Positions 1-11,900 of a DNA stretch of 64,000 nt are shown one piece after another (the first letter of the stretch is position 1; each line of letters begins with the position of its first letter). A program made the translations under genes and the position numbers. Source of the stretch: Dromaius novaehollandiae. Lineage: Eukaryota > Chordata > Aves > Casuariiformes > Dromaiidae. The notes under the pieces were generated by a model. That model ran no database searches, was not told where the DNA came from, and saw only the letters and a list, made by a program, of their open reading frames with translations. Location of the stretch: the NCBI RefSeq assembly GCF_036370855.1, contig NC_088102.1, forward strand, positions 72,053,601-72,117,600, read 5' to 3'.

Positions 1-3000
1 AACTTCACTACATTTATTTTGAATTTCTGTCTGTGTCAGCCAAGCCAGGCCGCAAAAGGAGTTTGGTGCATTCTGCAAAACTCGTCCCAAAGTTGTCATT
101 ATTTATCTGAGCCATCAATTTCTTCTCTCAGCTTTCCTCCTGCCAGTGAGCTGACTCTCCTTGTCTAGTCTTATCTGCTTGTCCAGCCAGGAGAGTAACA
201 CAGTACTGAGCTAACACATATGGCCTCTTGCAATGCATGGGGTGCTGATTTAAAGAAAACCCTTGAGCCTTTCTGAAACCCAGGGAATAAGAAAGAAATC
301 TCATCCTCTCTCACCCTCCCCTATGGCACTTCTAGCTAAGCCTGCACAGAAGATTAAAACCTGAGTCACAGAACTGCCCAGCATCTTTCCAAACCCTGAA
401 CTGGGTTCACAGCTGGCGCTGTGAAACTCAGCACCCGAGCAGCTCAAGCACCCTTCCTGCCCACAGCGGCTGCAGCATAGCTAGCAGAGCTACCTGCTGC
501 GGTTAGCGTGCTTGCTTGCAGGTATCTGCGCTGCCTTTCCCCTCCTGGCTCTCAGCAGCGCACTTAACTCTCTTTCATACCTAGTCTGCCAAGCAGAACA
601 TCATCTCCTTGAACACCATCTCCTCTTTTCTTGTCGCTCTCCTTCCCCTTTTCAGTCCCATGCTTTGGAGGGCACGAGCACGTGCTTATCTTTAAGCATC
701 TCTGCAGCCCACTTGAGACTGAAAAGAAGGTGCTTTTCTGGCTTTCAGAAACTAAGCCTGTGTATACCGGTGTGAGGCTTTTTCTCCCCAGCCCTTTGTC
801 TCCTCCTCTTCCCTCATTCATTCCATCACAAAGAAAATTTCTCCCTAATGGCCTGTTTCTCCACCTTTGCTCTTTCTTCTTTATAGCTCATTACATCTAT
901 TTATTCCTCCCTTCCCTCTCTGCCTCAGCCTCTGCCTGCCTACCCAGTCCTTCCCCTTCCAGCTCCCCCTCTCTGCCTCCCACACAGACAGCAGCACTTG
1001 AGAATAAGGTTTTGTGAGAAAGCGGCTTCATTCCCTCCTTCCCCCCATGTTGTTTCTTTGTTTAACAATCTGTGCCTTTTCAGGGAGGTTTTCACTTGCC
1101 AGCAGCTAACCAGCTCCTTCCCAGCCTGGGAAGAGGGAGCAGAGATAATGAAACCGGTGATCAAGAAGAAAAAGGAAAAGAAAAGCCCCCCAGATTCCTG
1201 CCACTGTGAGAAGCACACAGATACTACAATCCTCCTGGGCTGCTTCTGGCTGCTGCAGCTCTCAAGGTCAGTGCAGTAGGAGCCACCCAGTGCAACTGCT
1301 CCACAAGATAGCCCCAGCCAAGGCAACAGGGCCGACGTAAGTAATACAGCTTTCTCTGTCTCCTTGAAGGGCACTTTTCTGCCGCAGCCTCCCCAGCAAA
1401 TGCATCTATTCCTCCATCTCCTGTGGGTGCAGATGAAAGCTGCATCAGTCCTGCACTGAATGGAACAGATGAGTCATTTCTAGTTTTATTAGGACAGAAG
1501 GCCTGTCCTCTTCCCTCTGCAGTGACTGGCCCCATCCCCGAGCCTCATAATCTTCCTGTTACTGTTTCAAGTTAGCAAGAAAAGGCAGCAGCTTTGCAAG
1601 ATGGAGCAGCAGTACTGAATGTGGGATCTGGGCTGAGGCGGGAAGCTGCATCCCACAGATGTGCACAGGGTCACACACACCCAAAAATAGGGTCCCCCCT
1701 GTGAAAAGCAGGTCCTCAGATGCCACGCTGGCAGAGACTGTTGTGTTGTGTCAGCAGGCAAGAATTCGGCCGACACAGTGGGATTGTATATCAAGCCATG
1801 GGAAGAAGCACAGTCATCACAGCAAGATTTGGGCTATGCCCTGGGGGGAGTAAGACCTCCTTTCCCCACTCTCTTCTTCTGGGGCCCAGGCATCTCTATC
1901 CTTTCCCTGAGCAGGCAGGTAAGGTCCGAGTCCCATCTGGCCCCAAATCTCCCCTGTGCTGCCCAGGCAGGAGTGAAATGTCTTTCATATCAGTGCTATT
2001 TACTTATTTATCTGAATTTATACTTGCAACAAAAAAGATCCAGCCACAAATTCCAGGTGTCCTCCACTTGAAAATACCGACCTTAGAAATAGCTACTGGC
2101 CAGGTTTGTAGCAATGTCATGTAGTAAGAGCCATAAATTAGCAGAAAAGGCCTTAAAAATCCTCAGGTCATCTTCCTTCATCCCTGCTTCAACTCCCCTA
2201 CAGTTCTTAATCATTCTCAGCAGTCTGGAGAAGAAATGCCCTAAAGGTTTGTCTTTTTTGACCTAAGAGGAGCATGTTACAAGGACTCAGGCCCCATCAT
2301 CCTGAGTCAAGTAGTGCGACCTGCATTGGCTTTTGGGCAAGAAATTAAGTGGGTCCCTATTACTAGGCAAGCATTAATGCTTCTTCCTGCCATGTCTCCA
2401 CTGTCAGCCCCTGGACACTTTGGCCTGAAGCACCTAAACTGTGGGGAAGACCATGCAGCAACTCCGCATTGATTGGCCCAGGGATGGGCAGCAGTCTGTG
2501 AAACTCCCACAGGTTGGGGAAAGAGGTCTTCTGCAAAGGAACGACATATGTCACCTAGCCTGCTGACAGTTCCTCTTGAAATTACATAGCTGGAATTCAG
2601 TGAGAGTTGAAAGCACTCAGCGGTGTTGGAGGAGACAGCCTGTGCCTCGCAGGACCCAGCCCCCCTTTTCTGAGGCTAAGAGAGGGTTTTGTACCTGAGA
2701 ACATGACACCCAATGCGGTCCTCATCATATCCTTCAGTCAATTGCTCTTACACCAACAGAGGAAGAGGTTTTCAGCTTCACCAAGGAATAACAGATGCTG
2801 AATGCCAATTAATTTCAAGAGCTCCCCAGATCCCTTAGGCAAGTTTTGTAAGTCTCAGCTGACATGCCTGCATTTGGTCACTTAAAATCAAACCAGCTTT
2901 CTAAGGCATGGAAAAAGGCCCTCTTTCAAACACACAGCTTCCCTTTGGTGAGTGCAATTTGCACCTGCCAAACTGGCTCACAGGATTGAATTACCGTCAC

Positions 3001-5639
3001 TGATTGAGGCACCGGCTGGTAGGTGAAGAGCAGGTAATTTTAGACTGAAGTCTGCAGATTTTGTTCCTGCAGCAGATTGTGCACATAAACAGGGAAATTG
3101 GGATTTGGCCACTTTGAATAGGCTCCTGAAAAGAAATAACTTCCTGAAAAGGAAAAAAGAAAAAAAACAGGAAAAAAGCATTGTTTTGACTACAGCCGAT
3201 AAGGCAGCTATGAACTGAAAGTGCTGAGGGACCAGGCTGTTAGAAACTAGGGCTGTTAGAGGGGAGAGCCAGTGCTGCCACAGGCTTCCTGTGTGACCTT
3301 TGCATGCGTCTTAAGCTTCCTTCTTCAATGCCTCATGAAAATTGAATCAATATGATACAGGAGGCTAAACTCACCAATATGAGACCCTCAGGTGGAAGAA
3401 ACTATAGACATATGAAGTATTACTGTTGCTAAAGAGGTCTTGTCTGAGGTGGTCAGAGGAAAACTGGAAATCAGCTGGAGCACGTGGGTAAGGCCACTTG
3501 CTGATGTGCTGAGGAAGATGCCAAATAAAAAGTAGTCTGTCCTGACAGCTGAAGGCTTCTCCAAAGAGAGCTGAGGACATGGCTGGGCTACACGGCAATG
3601 CCGGTTCATTGCCACTTTTGTTTTTGTGGCAGAAGGAAGAAATAGGTTGCAGTCAAGCACATTGCTACAGGTGAGCTGGAGAAGGGATTACTTCAGAGAG
3701 CCATGGGAATAGTTTGGTGTGTCACTCCTAAGATCCTGAAGCTCAAGACCATTCTCACCTCCCTTTCTTCTCCCAAAGACAATCCATCAGCAAATCTCCC
3801 CATGCACAAGCGTATCCTCCTGAAGGCTTGATCATGGGTAACAGATTGACACATGGCCAACAGCAGGAAGGGTCACGTACAAACTTCTGGCTCTAGGTGG
3901 AAAAGGCCAGCCCTGGACTTGTGACCATCAAGAAACAGGAAGATGGAAGGATGTGTTCTGCAGTTCTCTGCTTGCCTATTTTTCACACCATCCTCCCAGT
4001 TCCAACCCTCCTTAGCCCTCAGATATCTGGGACATGGTGGTGATCTCCCTGAGGTAAAGACACCATTGAGCTTCATGGCAAATGTGTGCCACTGCTATTT
4101 CCATATCACAATAACATGGATGACCACCATGCTGCAGACCTAAGTGCTCTGCAGCAGGCACTCTGTCACCTATAAAGCTGTCCTTTGCACCTCCCTGGGC
4201 CCCAAAGACAGCTTGGAAGTGAATGAAGAAAAGAAGGGACTAGAAGCATGGGCTGCACGAGGGAATGTACTCCTGGCCAGCTCAAATGCATGTCACATAA
4301 GAAACCATAAAAGCCCCATCTTAAAAATTATGAGCATTTGTCCCTCCACAGCTGCTACCAGAAGACTGGGCCGAAATGTCAGACTTCTGGGAGTTATTTT
4401 AGGGTAGGAATTAGAATTAACTTTCTGCCTCATGGCCAAGTTAGCCCTTTTTCCCGTGGACCTTAAAGAGCTCACTGACTTGAACGCAGCACCTCCACTG
4501 TCCTCTGAGGACATCTGTTCATCAAATAGTTTGTACCATCCAGCAGTCCATCCTATTGCTTCTGGAAACTGAAGGGGCATCATCAGTCAATTGTGTCTTT
4601 TCATTTAAGTAGTTCTGCTTCATTTTAGTAGCTCTACTATCCACCCAAGCTGTTCAGTAGATTAGCATCCTACCATCCCTCTTCCTTCATTTTGTTTGGC
4701 CTCGGAAGCCCAGTTTTCCCAGTCTGTGCTCCTGAGATTTGCTCTTCCATTTTCCTGATTACTTCTGCAGCCCTGCCTCTGCCCCTGCTCCAGGCTGAAC
4801 TCCTCTCCACTGTATGGGCCTGGCCAGACTTGAACTCAGCATTTTAGGTTGAACATCCACCTACCTCTGCCAGAAATAATCTTGCCTGAGATATCCTGGG
4901 TTCCCATTTACTTCTTCCACAGAGGCAGCTCATCGTTAGCCTGCAATCAAGCCAGATGGCTGGTGCGGCATTGAGAAGGAATAAACAGAGTGATTGATTT
5001 GAGGGAGGCTGAGCTCATGCAGCAGCTGTGCTCAGTGGGAAGCAAGAAGGCTTTATTTTCCATCTTGCCCATTAACCAGTGCTCACAGCAAATAGGCCTT
5101 TGCTCTCCTTAAAGAAATACCACTCAGCAGCACAACCAAAGGTGGCTGACCTGTTTCCCTGGCATGGTGGAGGAAGATCCTTCCCCAAGGCTCTGCCCAT
5201 CCTGCAGGTTACAGCCAACAGTGATCGGTGTTGACCTGTCACTGTGATGCCAACCCTGTAGGGAGGACCAGAGATGCATTGCTCACATCACTGTAAGTCA
5301 GCTGAGCTGCGACCTGTATCAAAACAGGGACTCTGGGATCAGCACAGAGCAGTCAGGTCATTATGGCTGGCCACATTAGTGCTGGATCAGTAAGTCCCCA
5401 AAAAGGCTTGGATGTGACGTTACTGAAAAAACTGTCAAAGATAGGCATGGCCTAATTCTGTTCCCGCTGAAGTTGAGGCTTACTGATGGCTCCAAGGGGT
5501 CACACTTGGACTCTTGACCTTTCTGTCTACTCCCTAAATAATGTAACCTGGAGGACTGTGCACCAGGCTGCTGCCTAGGTGCCTCTTGGAGAGCCCCTCC
5601 GGGGTCTGTGCCTCCGCTTCTGCTGCCATACAGAGGAGG
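1..5639. other. non-coding stretch, no gene recognised
   Basis: I find no exon with convincing family resemblance and no ORF longer than about 145 codons that looks constrained. A pyrimidine-rich patch lies around 780-980. The small ORFs on both strands overlap one another in different frames, as expected by chance. It may be intronic or intergenic; part could be intron of a minus-strand gene starting at the CpG island near 11.5 kb, but nothing here proves that. Confidence 0.5.
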
Positions 5640-5855
5640 AGAGGTTCATCAGGACTGGGAAGACCTGGGTTCTCTTCCCTGCCTCAATCCAGGCTCCTTC
5701 TGTAACTCTGAGCAGCTCATTTGGTTCCTCAGTGCCTCAGTTTCCCAGTGTCTGAAAGGGGCAAATAACATTTCCCTCCCTTTCTGAGCTGCTGTGGGAG
5801 TAAACGCTTTAAAGGCAGTGAAATGCCATAAAGCATCTAAGAGAAGTGACGGCAT
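5640..5855 (+). mobile_element. MIR-type SINE (ancient, diverged)
   Basis: The stretch follows the order of landmarks in the MIR/CORE-SINE consensus. There is a GACCTGGGTTC-like box near 5667, then the phrase GTGCCTCAGTTTCCC near 5730, then GAAAGGGGCAAATAAC where the consensus has AAATGGGGATAAT. It ends with GTAAACGCTTTAAAGGCAGTGAAATGCCAT-like tail words near 5800-5830. MIR copies are tRNA-derived SINEs mobilised by L2 LINEs and are found across amniotes. The copy is heavily mutated, so the ends are approximate. Confidence 0.75.
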
Positions 5856-7237
5856 AGTGTGACTAAGCCTTCTCCCCATCTTCAAGAGCTGCTGCAGAGA
5901 CAGATGAGGTAATGCAGCACCTCACAGTATTACCATAGATATTATAACAGCTTTACATAAGGCATTTGTGTTGAGTTCAGCTGCTGTAGGCAACTCCCCA
6001 AGGAGATTTTCAGCTACCTCCCGATCTATTTTCCTCTCACCCCCACCTCCTTCTTGCATCCTCCTGACATAATGCACAGTAAATGTGATAAAACACAAAG
6101 CCAATGCAACTAGATCAGGAATCTCTTTTCATAGAACCCTTTTAACAGCCCCAGTGCACCGTGATCAGGCTGTGCAGGGAGACGGCTGTGTTTGCCAGCC
6201 CTCCCAAAGGGAAGGCTTGGAGACAGCAGCACCAAGCTGCAGCAAATATTGTTGACCCACTTTGCTGTGATGAGCTATTTATGAAGCCCTTTCCCAAGCT
6301 CTTGCTTGCACCTCCCCACATTCCTCCTCCCTGGCCCTGCGTTAAGCATTTCCCTCTCAGACAAGCCCTTTGAAGCTTAACAGGGAGAGCGTCAGATAGC
6401 TGAAAGTGCTTTCACAGCTGCTTCAAATCACTGCCACGGGGGGAGGCTTGCTGGAGAAGCTGCTGCTGTGCGGCTGCGTCAGTCCCGCTGCTGCACTGAG
6501 ACCCGGTGCTCTTGTCGCTTGCCTGGCGTCTTTCCTGCTGGCATCTTTCCCGGGGTGGCCAAAGCTGCAGTGATCATCTGCCCATCGTCCCGGAGCATGG
6601 CAGCCCTTGCAGGACCCTACCCCTTGCTCCCTGTGCTGCCAAGACACATCACCTCTCCCCCAGTTCAGGGGGAGGCATCAACTGTGTTCAGTGGTTATGT
6701 TATATACGGCACCAAGGCTGGAGCCAGGAATACCGTGATCCTGTGTAGCCCTGCAAAACTGGCTTTGCCTTCCGTTGCCACATCGGAAAAGTGAGCGAGG
6801 GGCAGCTGCGGCAGTGGGACTCAGAGTCTGGGCACCCCTGTGGGCCAGCAATAGCGAGAGATGGGGCAGAGAGCCCCAGCTTGCGAGGTGCGTGCTACCA
6901 CCAGCAGTCCTCCCCTGGTGTGGCCCGGCCGCGCTCTCCATGCGGCTGACGCAGCATTTTGGGGCCCAGTGCAGCAGCTAGCACCCTGGCAGGCAGCCCC
7001 GATGCGCTGAGCACCAGCGGCTGCCCAGGAGCTGCCTAATGGCCTTTTCTGCCCTGCAAACCCATTTCAGCAGGGGATGAGACCCGAGCTCGCTAAGAGC
7101 AAGCCGCGCTTGTCCTGTTCCCGGGGCTTTCTCCAGGGTGGGCAAAGCAGCCATTTTATTCTCGGAGAGATGCCGATTTACATTGCAAAAAGATGCACAC
7201 CATACTCCTTCCTGAGGCTTTACTTGGTTCTTGGTGC

Positions 7238-7256
7238 TTTTTTTTTTTTTTTTTTT
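7238..7256. repeat. poly-T run (T19)
   Basis: An uninterrupted run of 19 T. It could be the A-tail of a minus-strand retroposed element, but no recognisable body adjoins it. Confidence 0.9.
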
Positions 7257-8644
7257 AATAGTCCAAAATACAGCTCTCTCTAACCTACGCTGTTGAGGTG
7301 CTCTGTAGAGTAACGCCACATTTTTTGCTCTGTTATCTTCCCCTTCAAGCCATGGCTCCTTTGAGCCATTCTGTGCAGCAACATGGGCTAAAAAGCGCTT
7401 GCAGTTCAGTTCGGCTTCATTCCCACAACCATATTCAAAATATATAGCCTGAAACCAAAAAGATCCCATGAAACCCACTCCTTTACGCCTCCATCACAGT
7501 ATTCACCACGCAAGGTCCCAAAGGGACAACTAATGGTCCAAGTTTTTCGCTGCCTGGCACCCTGCACTGATACAAATGCAAAAGCGTCATCAACCCCTCT
7601 TTCTAAAGGTTTGCCTCAGTCACCCGAGGACATGGTTACCTACGGCAGAAATATGGGAAGTGTTACCAAATCAGCCCAGGGGAGTACAGGGTTTTGTCTC
7701 CAGCTCTTCCGTAGTGCAAATTATCTGCTTTGACTGATGTCTGTAGGGGTCAGCACTGAATTACACCAGGTGTGGATCCAGTCTTATGTCGGCTGGTCAC
7801 ACGTGGTGAAGTTACAGAAATTGCACAGTCAGCCAGCCCCTCAAGTGCCATCAGCCCTTTAGATGCAGTTGAGCCTGCTGCTCTCTCAGCCATGCTTCAC
7901 AGCAAAACCATTTTTAGCATTACAGAGAATCTGCAAATACCTTGCTGGGATTAGGTTTTAAACATCCCTTCTGCTGTAAAGCCTGCCTTTTCAGGATCAT
8001 AACACTGTGCATGGGCTTCCAAAGAGAGACGGCGATAACTAAAGTCATTTCAGAGCATATCACTTCGTTGTGGTCTGTCTTAGCTTTAATTCTGAATTCT
8101 GGAGACGTCCTCAGAAACAGAATCAAATATTCTGTTTCCCACTTGATAGCTCCTTTTTCCTGTTGGTACATGACTGTAACTTTTAGCCCTTCCAAATCAC
8201 AAGGTGTTAGAACTTAAGCCTTTTCTTGACCCAAGACTGAACGTTGCTCACTCTAAGGCAGAAATTAGGGGAAGCAAAAAAGCAAATATTCAGCGAGGAT
8301 GACTTTTGTCAGGTGGCAGCTATTTGGCAGGGCGTCACATTGAAGCATTGGGAGTAGATTGGTGATGGGGGCAGTTTTGCTGGGTGAGGAGATGCAGTCA
8401 CAGAGGCACAACCAGCACGTGAGCTGTGCAGCCATCCCCCCCCGCGCGATGTCTCGCAGGCAGGCACTTGGTTGCATGTTGCAGACACGTTTCTGGCTGG
8501 ATCCCGTGGAGACTTGCACCTCAGGGCTGTGTAATTGAAGCCTGTGGCCCAGACCTTCCTGCCACCCCCCTGTCCTGCCCTGGGCAGCTCTTAGTGCCTT
8601 GGCTTTTTGCCATGCTCTGTTATACTCAGCAGTTTGCAAGCTCA

Positions 8645-8668
8645 TTTTGTTTTGTTTTGTTTTGTTTT
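8645..8668. repeat. (TTTTG)n microsatellite
   Basis: Four to five tandem copies of TTTTG. No mobile element is recognised next to it. Confidence 0.9.
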
Positions 8669-11399
8669 AATAATGCTTTTGCAGCTCTCTTGGAGCCAGC
8701 AATTTGATGGCGGCAGCTCTTTTACACTTGGGGGGGGGGCGACTTGCTGTGCTGCAGAGAGGGGGCACCTCCCTGCCTGGGGAGCAGGGAGCGACTCCTG
8801 CAAGGTCTGTTGTGCGAGCTTCATCTTCATCGTTCAGCACCGGTGCCACCCCCTCCTCCTTTGCTTGCCTGGTCTGCTCAGCCATCCCCCAGAGCGCGGC
8901 TTGCTCCAGTAGGGAAGGTTAGCTGCAGAGACCCCAGCACTAAAAGCTCAGGTCTCTGCAAGGAATAGATATATACAGGGCCTTTGCCAAGAGGGCAGAG
9001 GCTTCCAAATGGGGATGCTGCTTCTTCACAAGGCAGCAGCTAGAATTCAAATACAATGGGCTCATCTCCTTTCTAACAGCTCACTCAAGTGCATTAGGAT
9101 CCTCATGGCCTTGCAGCTCTTGTCTGCTTTCTACTTTTTGTGGTATGCAATTTTGCTGGGGGTGGGGGGAGGCAAATTTCCCTTCTAAATGATATTTTTA
9201 AGGCCACTTCCAGGCCAGCTAGTGGGTCCTTTCTCTCTCTCAAAAGCAATAGTCACAAGCAAAAAAGAAAAGAAGGGAGGGTCGTCTCTGACACAGTAAA
9301 ATAGTAGCCCCAACCACTGCACTAAGCAGCAGCAAATTTGACAGCTCTCTTCAGCGTATCGGCATCCTGAAGGACCTCTCCCCTGTGTCTGATCCAGGAC
9401 GGCACCAGGGTCTCACCATGTCACCAGCAACCCCCAAAGCAGCATGGCTGGGGCAGGCAAAAAGATTACAATGCAAATTTTGCAGGCACAAAGCAAGGTG
9501 CCTAATCTTACATCCCGCAGATTTGCAGGCGCCAGCTTTGCAGCTGAAGTGGAAGAAGCCACTGCAGCCAGACAAGGGGCCAATTCAGTGTGAGGCGATG
9601 ACCTTTCAGAGAGAAAAGCGTGGAGGCCTCCAGCATGCTCCTGGAGAAAGCCCCTTGCTTACCTTGTGCAGCAAACCCTGAGCACTCGCCCTCTCTGCCA
9701 CGCACAGGAGGTTGGGGAGGATCTGGTAAAGGATGCTCAAGCACCAAAACGTTTGCACGGAGAACTGCCCTGCCCCTATCCGTCCCCCCTGCAATGCCTG
9801 CCTGCCCTGAGGCCCAAGCAAAGGTGGGTCCGGTGCACGCTGGAGCTCGCCAGCCCCCAGTCCTGGCAGCCAGCCGGAGGAGGGGTTGGTGGCAGTGGAC
9901 TAAAGCTGTGCGTTGGGGGAGAATTCTGCATTTTCTCCCTTGTATCGCCACAATATCATGGGGTTAGAGGCTGGCGCTGGGCGCCACGGCTGAGAAAGGA
10001 AAGGAAAGAAGGAAAATGCTGAAGGTCAAACCTGTGAAGGTCAGACTTTTAGAGGTCAGTCCTGAGATCCAGCGGAGAGCTCAGTTCGGCATAGTCCATC
10101 CTCCCTCTCCCGACAGCATCCTGGCCAAGCCCCACCCAGGAAAATGGGACTGCGGTGGGCAGGGCAGCGCTTCCTCCTATCGCCCCACTGCTGAAGCTTT
10201 CCCAGGCTGACCTCCATTCAAGAATAAAAATCCTCTTCCTTCTGCCCTCCCCCCTCAGAAGCCACCAGACGGATCACAGAGCACTGAGGCAGGACCAGAT
10301 CAACAGGTCATTGCAAACACACAGGGCACAGATGCAAACAGATGTAAACTGGAAGGCAGGAATGTCATCAGACTGAAAAGGCTAAGACATGTTTCCCATG
10401 CTTTTCATTCCTGGAAACACCCGCCTCAAAACAGGAGCCCTGGTCTGGTGCCCCCTCCCCATCCTCCCACGCTGTTGGTGCAACTTCTCCTGATAGCTTA
10501 AAGGAAGCACTATTGCCTCTGCCGTCTCTCATTCCTCCCCACCCCACGCGCTTCTTTTTGGCAGGTTGCCCTTCATGAATGCCTTTCCAGCACAATGTCA
10601 GCTGGGGGAGAGGACAATACCAAAGGATATTCCTTGGATATCAGAGCCCCCTTTCCTACCAGAACAAGCCTCAACTTGGAAAAGGCCAAGAGTAACAAAC
10701 AGGGCTGCTGGCTAGTCCTAGCTGCGGCTGGTTGCTTAGCTCTTTGCCTCAGAATTGATGGCAATCAGAGACGTAAAACCAGCAAGGCAGAACGAAGGGG
10801 AAACAAATAAGACTGTGTAGGCAGATAGGAGAAGAAACTTCACAGCTGGAACCCAAAGCAAAACCTTTCTGGGGGCGGGGGGTGTTCCCATTTTCCTAAA
10901 AAGATCAAAATATTTTAGCTAGTGATGCAGTTTATCCCTCCTTCCTCCTGATGGTATCATTTCCGGTATACAGTCAGCTCCGGTTTTATGTAGGCAAAGC
11001 CAGTTCTCTGCCTCTACAGCGCTTCTGCAACATGATATTCCCAACCTCCATCCTAGGGCTGATGCCTCCCCCCCCAGCAGCAACCCCAGCTCTGATTAGG
11101 CAAGAGCAGCATATCCTGCAAAGGCAGCAGGGGCAAAAAGCCGGTATGCTGAGGGAGGCAGGCGAGCTGGCTCTGTGCCACACGCTTGCACTTGTGACAG
11201 TGCCTCCACTGGCTGCCTGACCTTCAGGGAGCAAAGAGGAGAGCTGGGGCGAGAAGGCAACCGCCCCCCGTCCCTGTTCTCGGTGCTTTGGGCAAACAGC
11301 ACCGGTACCAATCAGCCAAGACAACAGCGTGGCGAGGTGGTCTCGTTCCCGAGCTGGCTGGCCTGTCATCCCCTGTCCTCCATCACATGCAGCTGCAGA

Positions 11400-11900
11400 G
11401 AAGCGGACACTCACCTTGAGCAGGTAGATCGGCAGCTGGCTATATTCCTCGGTTGCCCTGAAGGCGAACGGCGCGCATCTCTCCACTGCTCGCTAGGCAG
11501 CCCCGTGCCACTCAGCCCCCCGCGCTCGCCCCGGCCTCCGGTGCGCCCGGAGGTGCAGCCGAGAAAGCGGCAGCCCTTACCTTCGCTTCTCTGGCCCTTC
11601 GCACAAGTCCCACCTCGGGAGCCGGCTCTTCTGCAGAGAGGAGGGAGGCTGCGGGGGGCGGGGAGGGAGGATGCAAAAAAACTTGGGAGTTTCCCACAAT
11701 GCATCAGTGAGGACTGCTGGTGAGCCGGGGAGGGGGAAGAGGGGAGTGGCAGTCCAATCCAGAAAGAAGGGCTGGTGCTCTGGAGCGGGGCAGGCTGCCA
11801 AGAGGGGGGCCGCCAGGGCGGTGAAGGCAGGCCGGCCCCGGCGCCCAGTCCCCAGCGCTCCTCAGTGGAGGGTCCGAGTTGTGCTTTGCTGCCTCGGCGA
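11400..11900 (-). promoter_or_regulatory. CpG island with candidate minus-strand first exons
   Basis: CpG dinucleotides are dense from about 11460 to 11650 and again around 11800-11870, unlike the flanks. Read on the minus strand, two good splice-donor sequences occur: AAG|GTGAGT (exon edge at plus coordinate 11415) and AAG|GTAAGG (exon edge at 11581). This suggests a bidirectional or minus-strand promoter with untranslated or partly coding first exons, whose gene would continue toward coordinate 1. The open frame before the 11415 donor has an upstream stop and no ATG, so coding content is doubtful. I do not recognise the gene. Confidence 0.45.

Larger units (their letters stand above)
5856..11399. 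other. non-coding stretch with simple repeats
   Basis: No coding exon is recognised. Moderately CpG-rich sequence lies around 6430-7100. The stretch contains a T19 run (7238-7256) and a short TTTTG array (about 8645-8668). ORFs of up to 166 codons occur on both strands but overlap each other and resemble no family I know. Confidence 0.45.

Noticed and set aside
2146-2260. possible CR1 or other LINE 3' end
   Set aside because: A few words resemble CR1 tail sequence (AGGTCATC), but there is no continuous match and no terminal 8-bp repeat.
10986-11486. 166-codon minus-strand frame ending in a donor at the CpG island
   Set aside because: It begins at a non-ATG codon with a stop just upstream and continues past the donor; at most its end is an untranslated exon.
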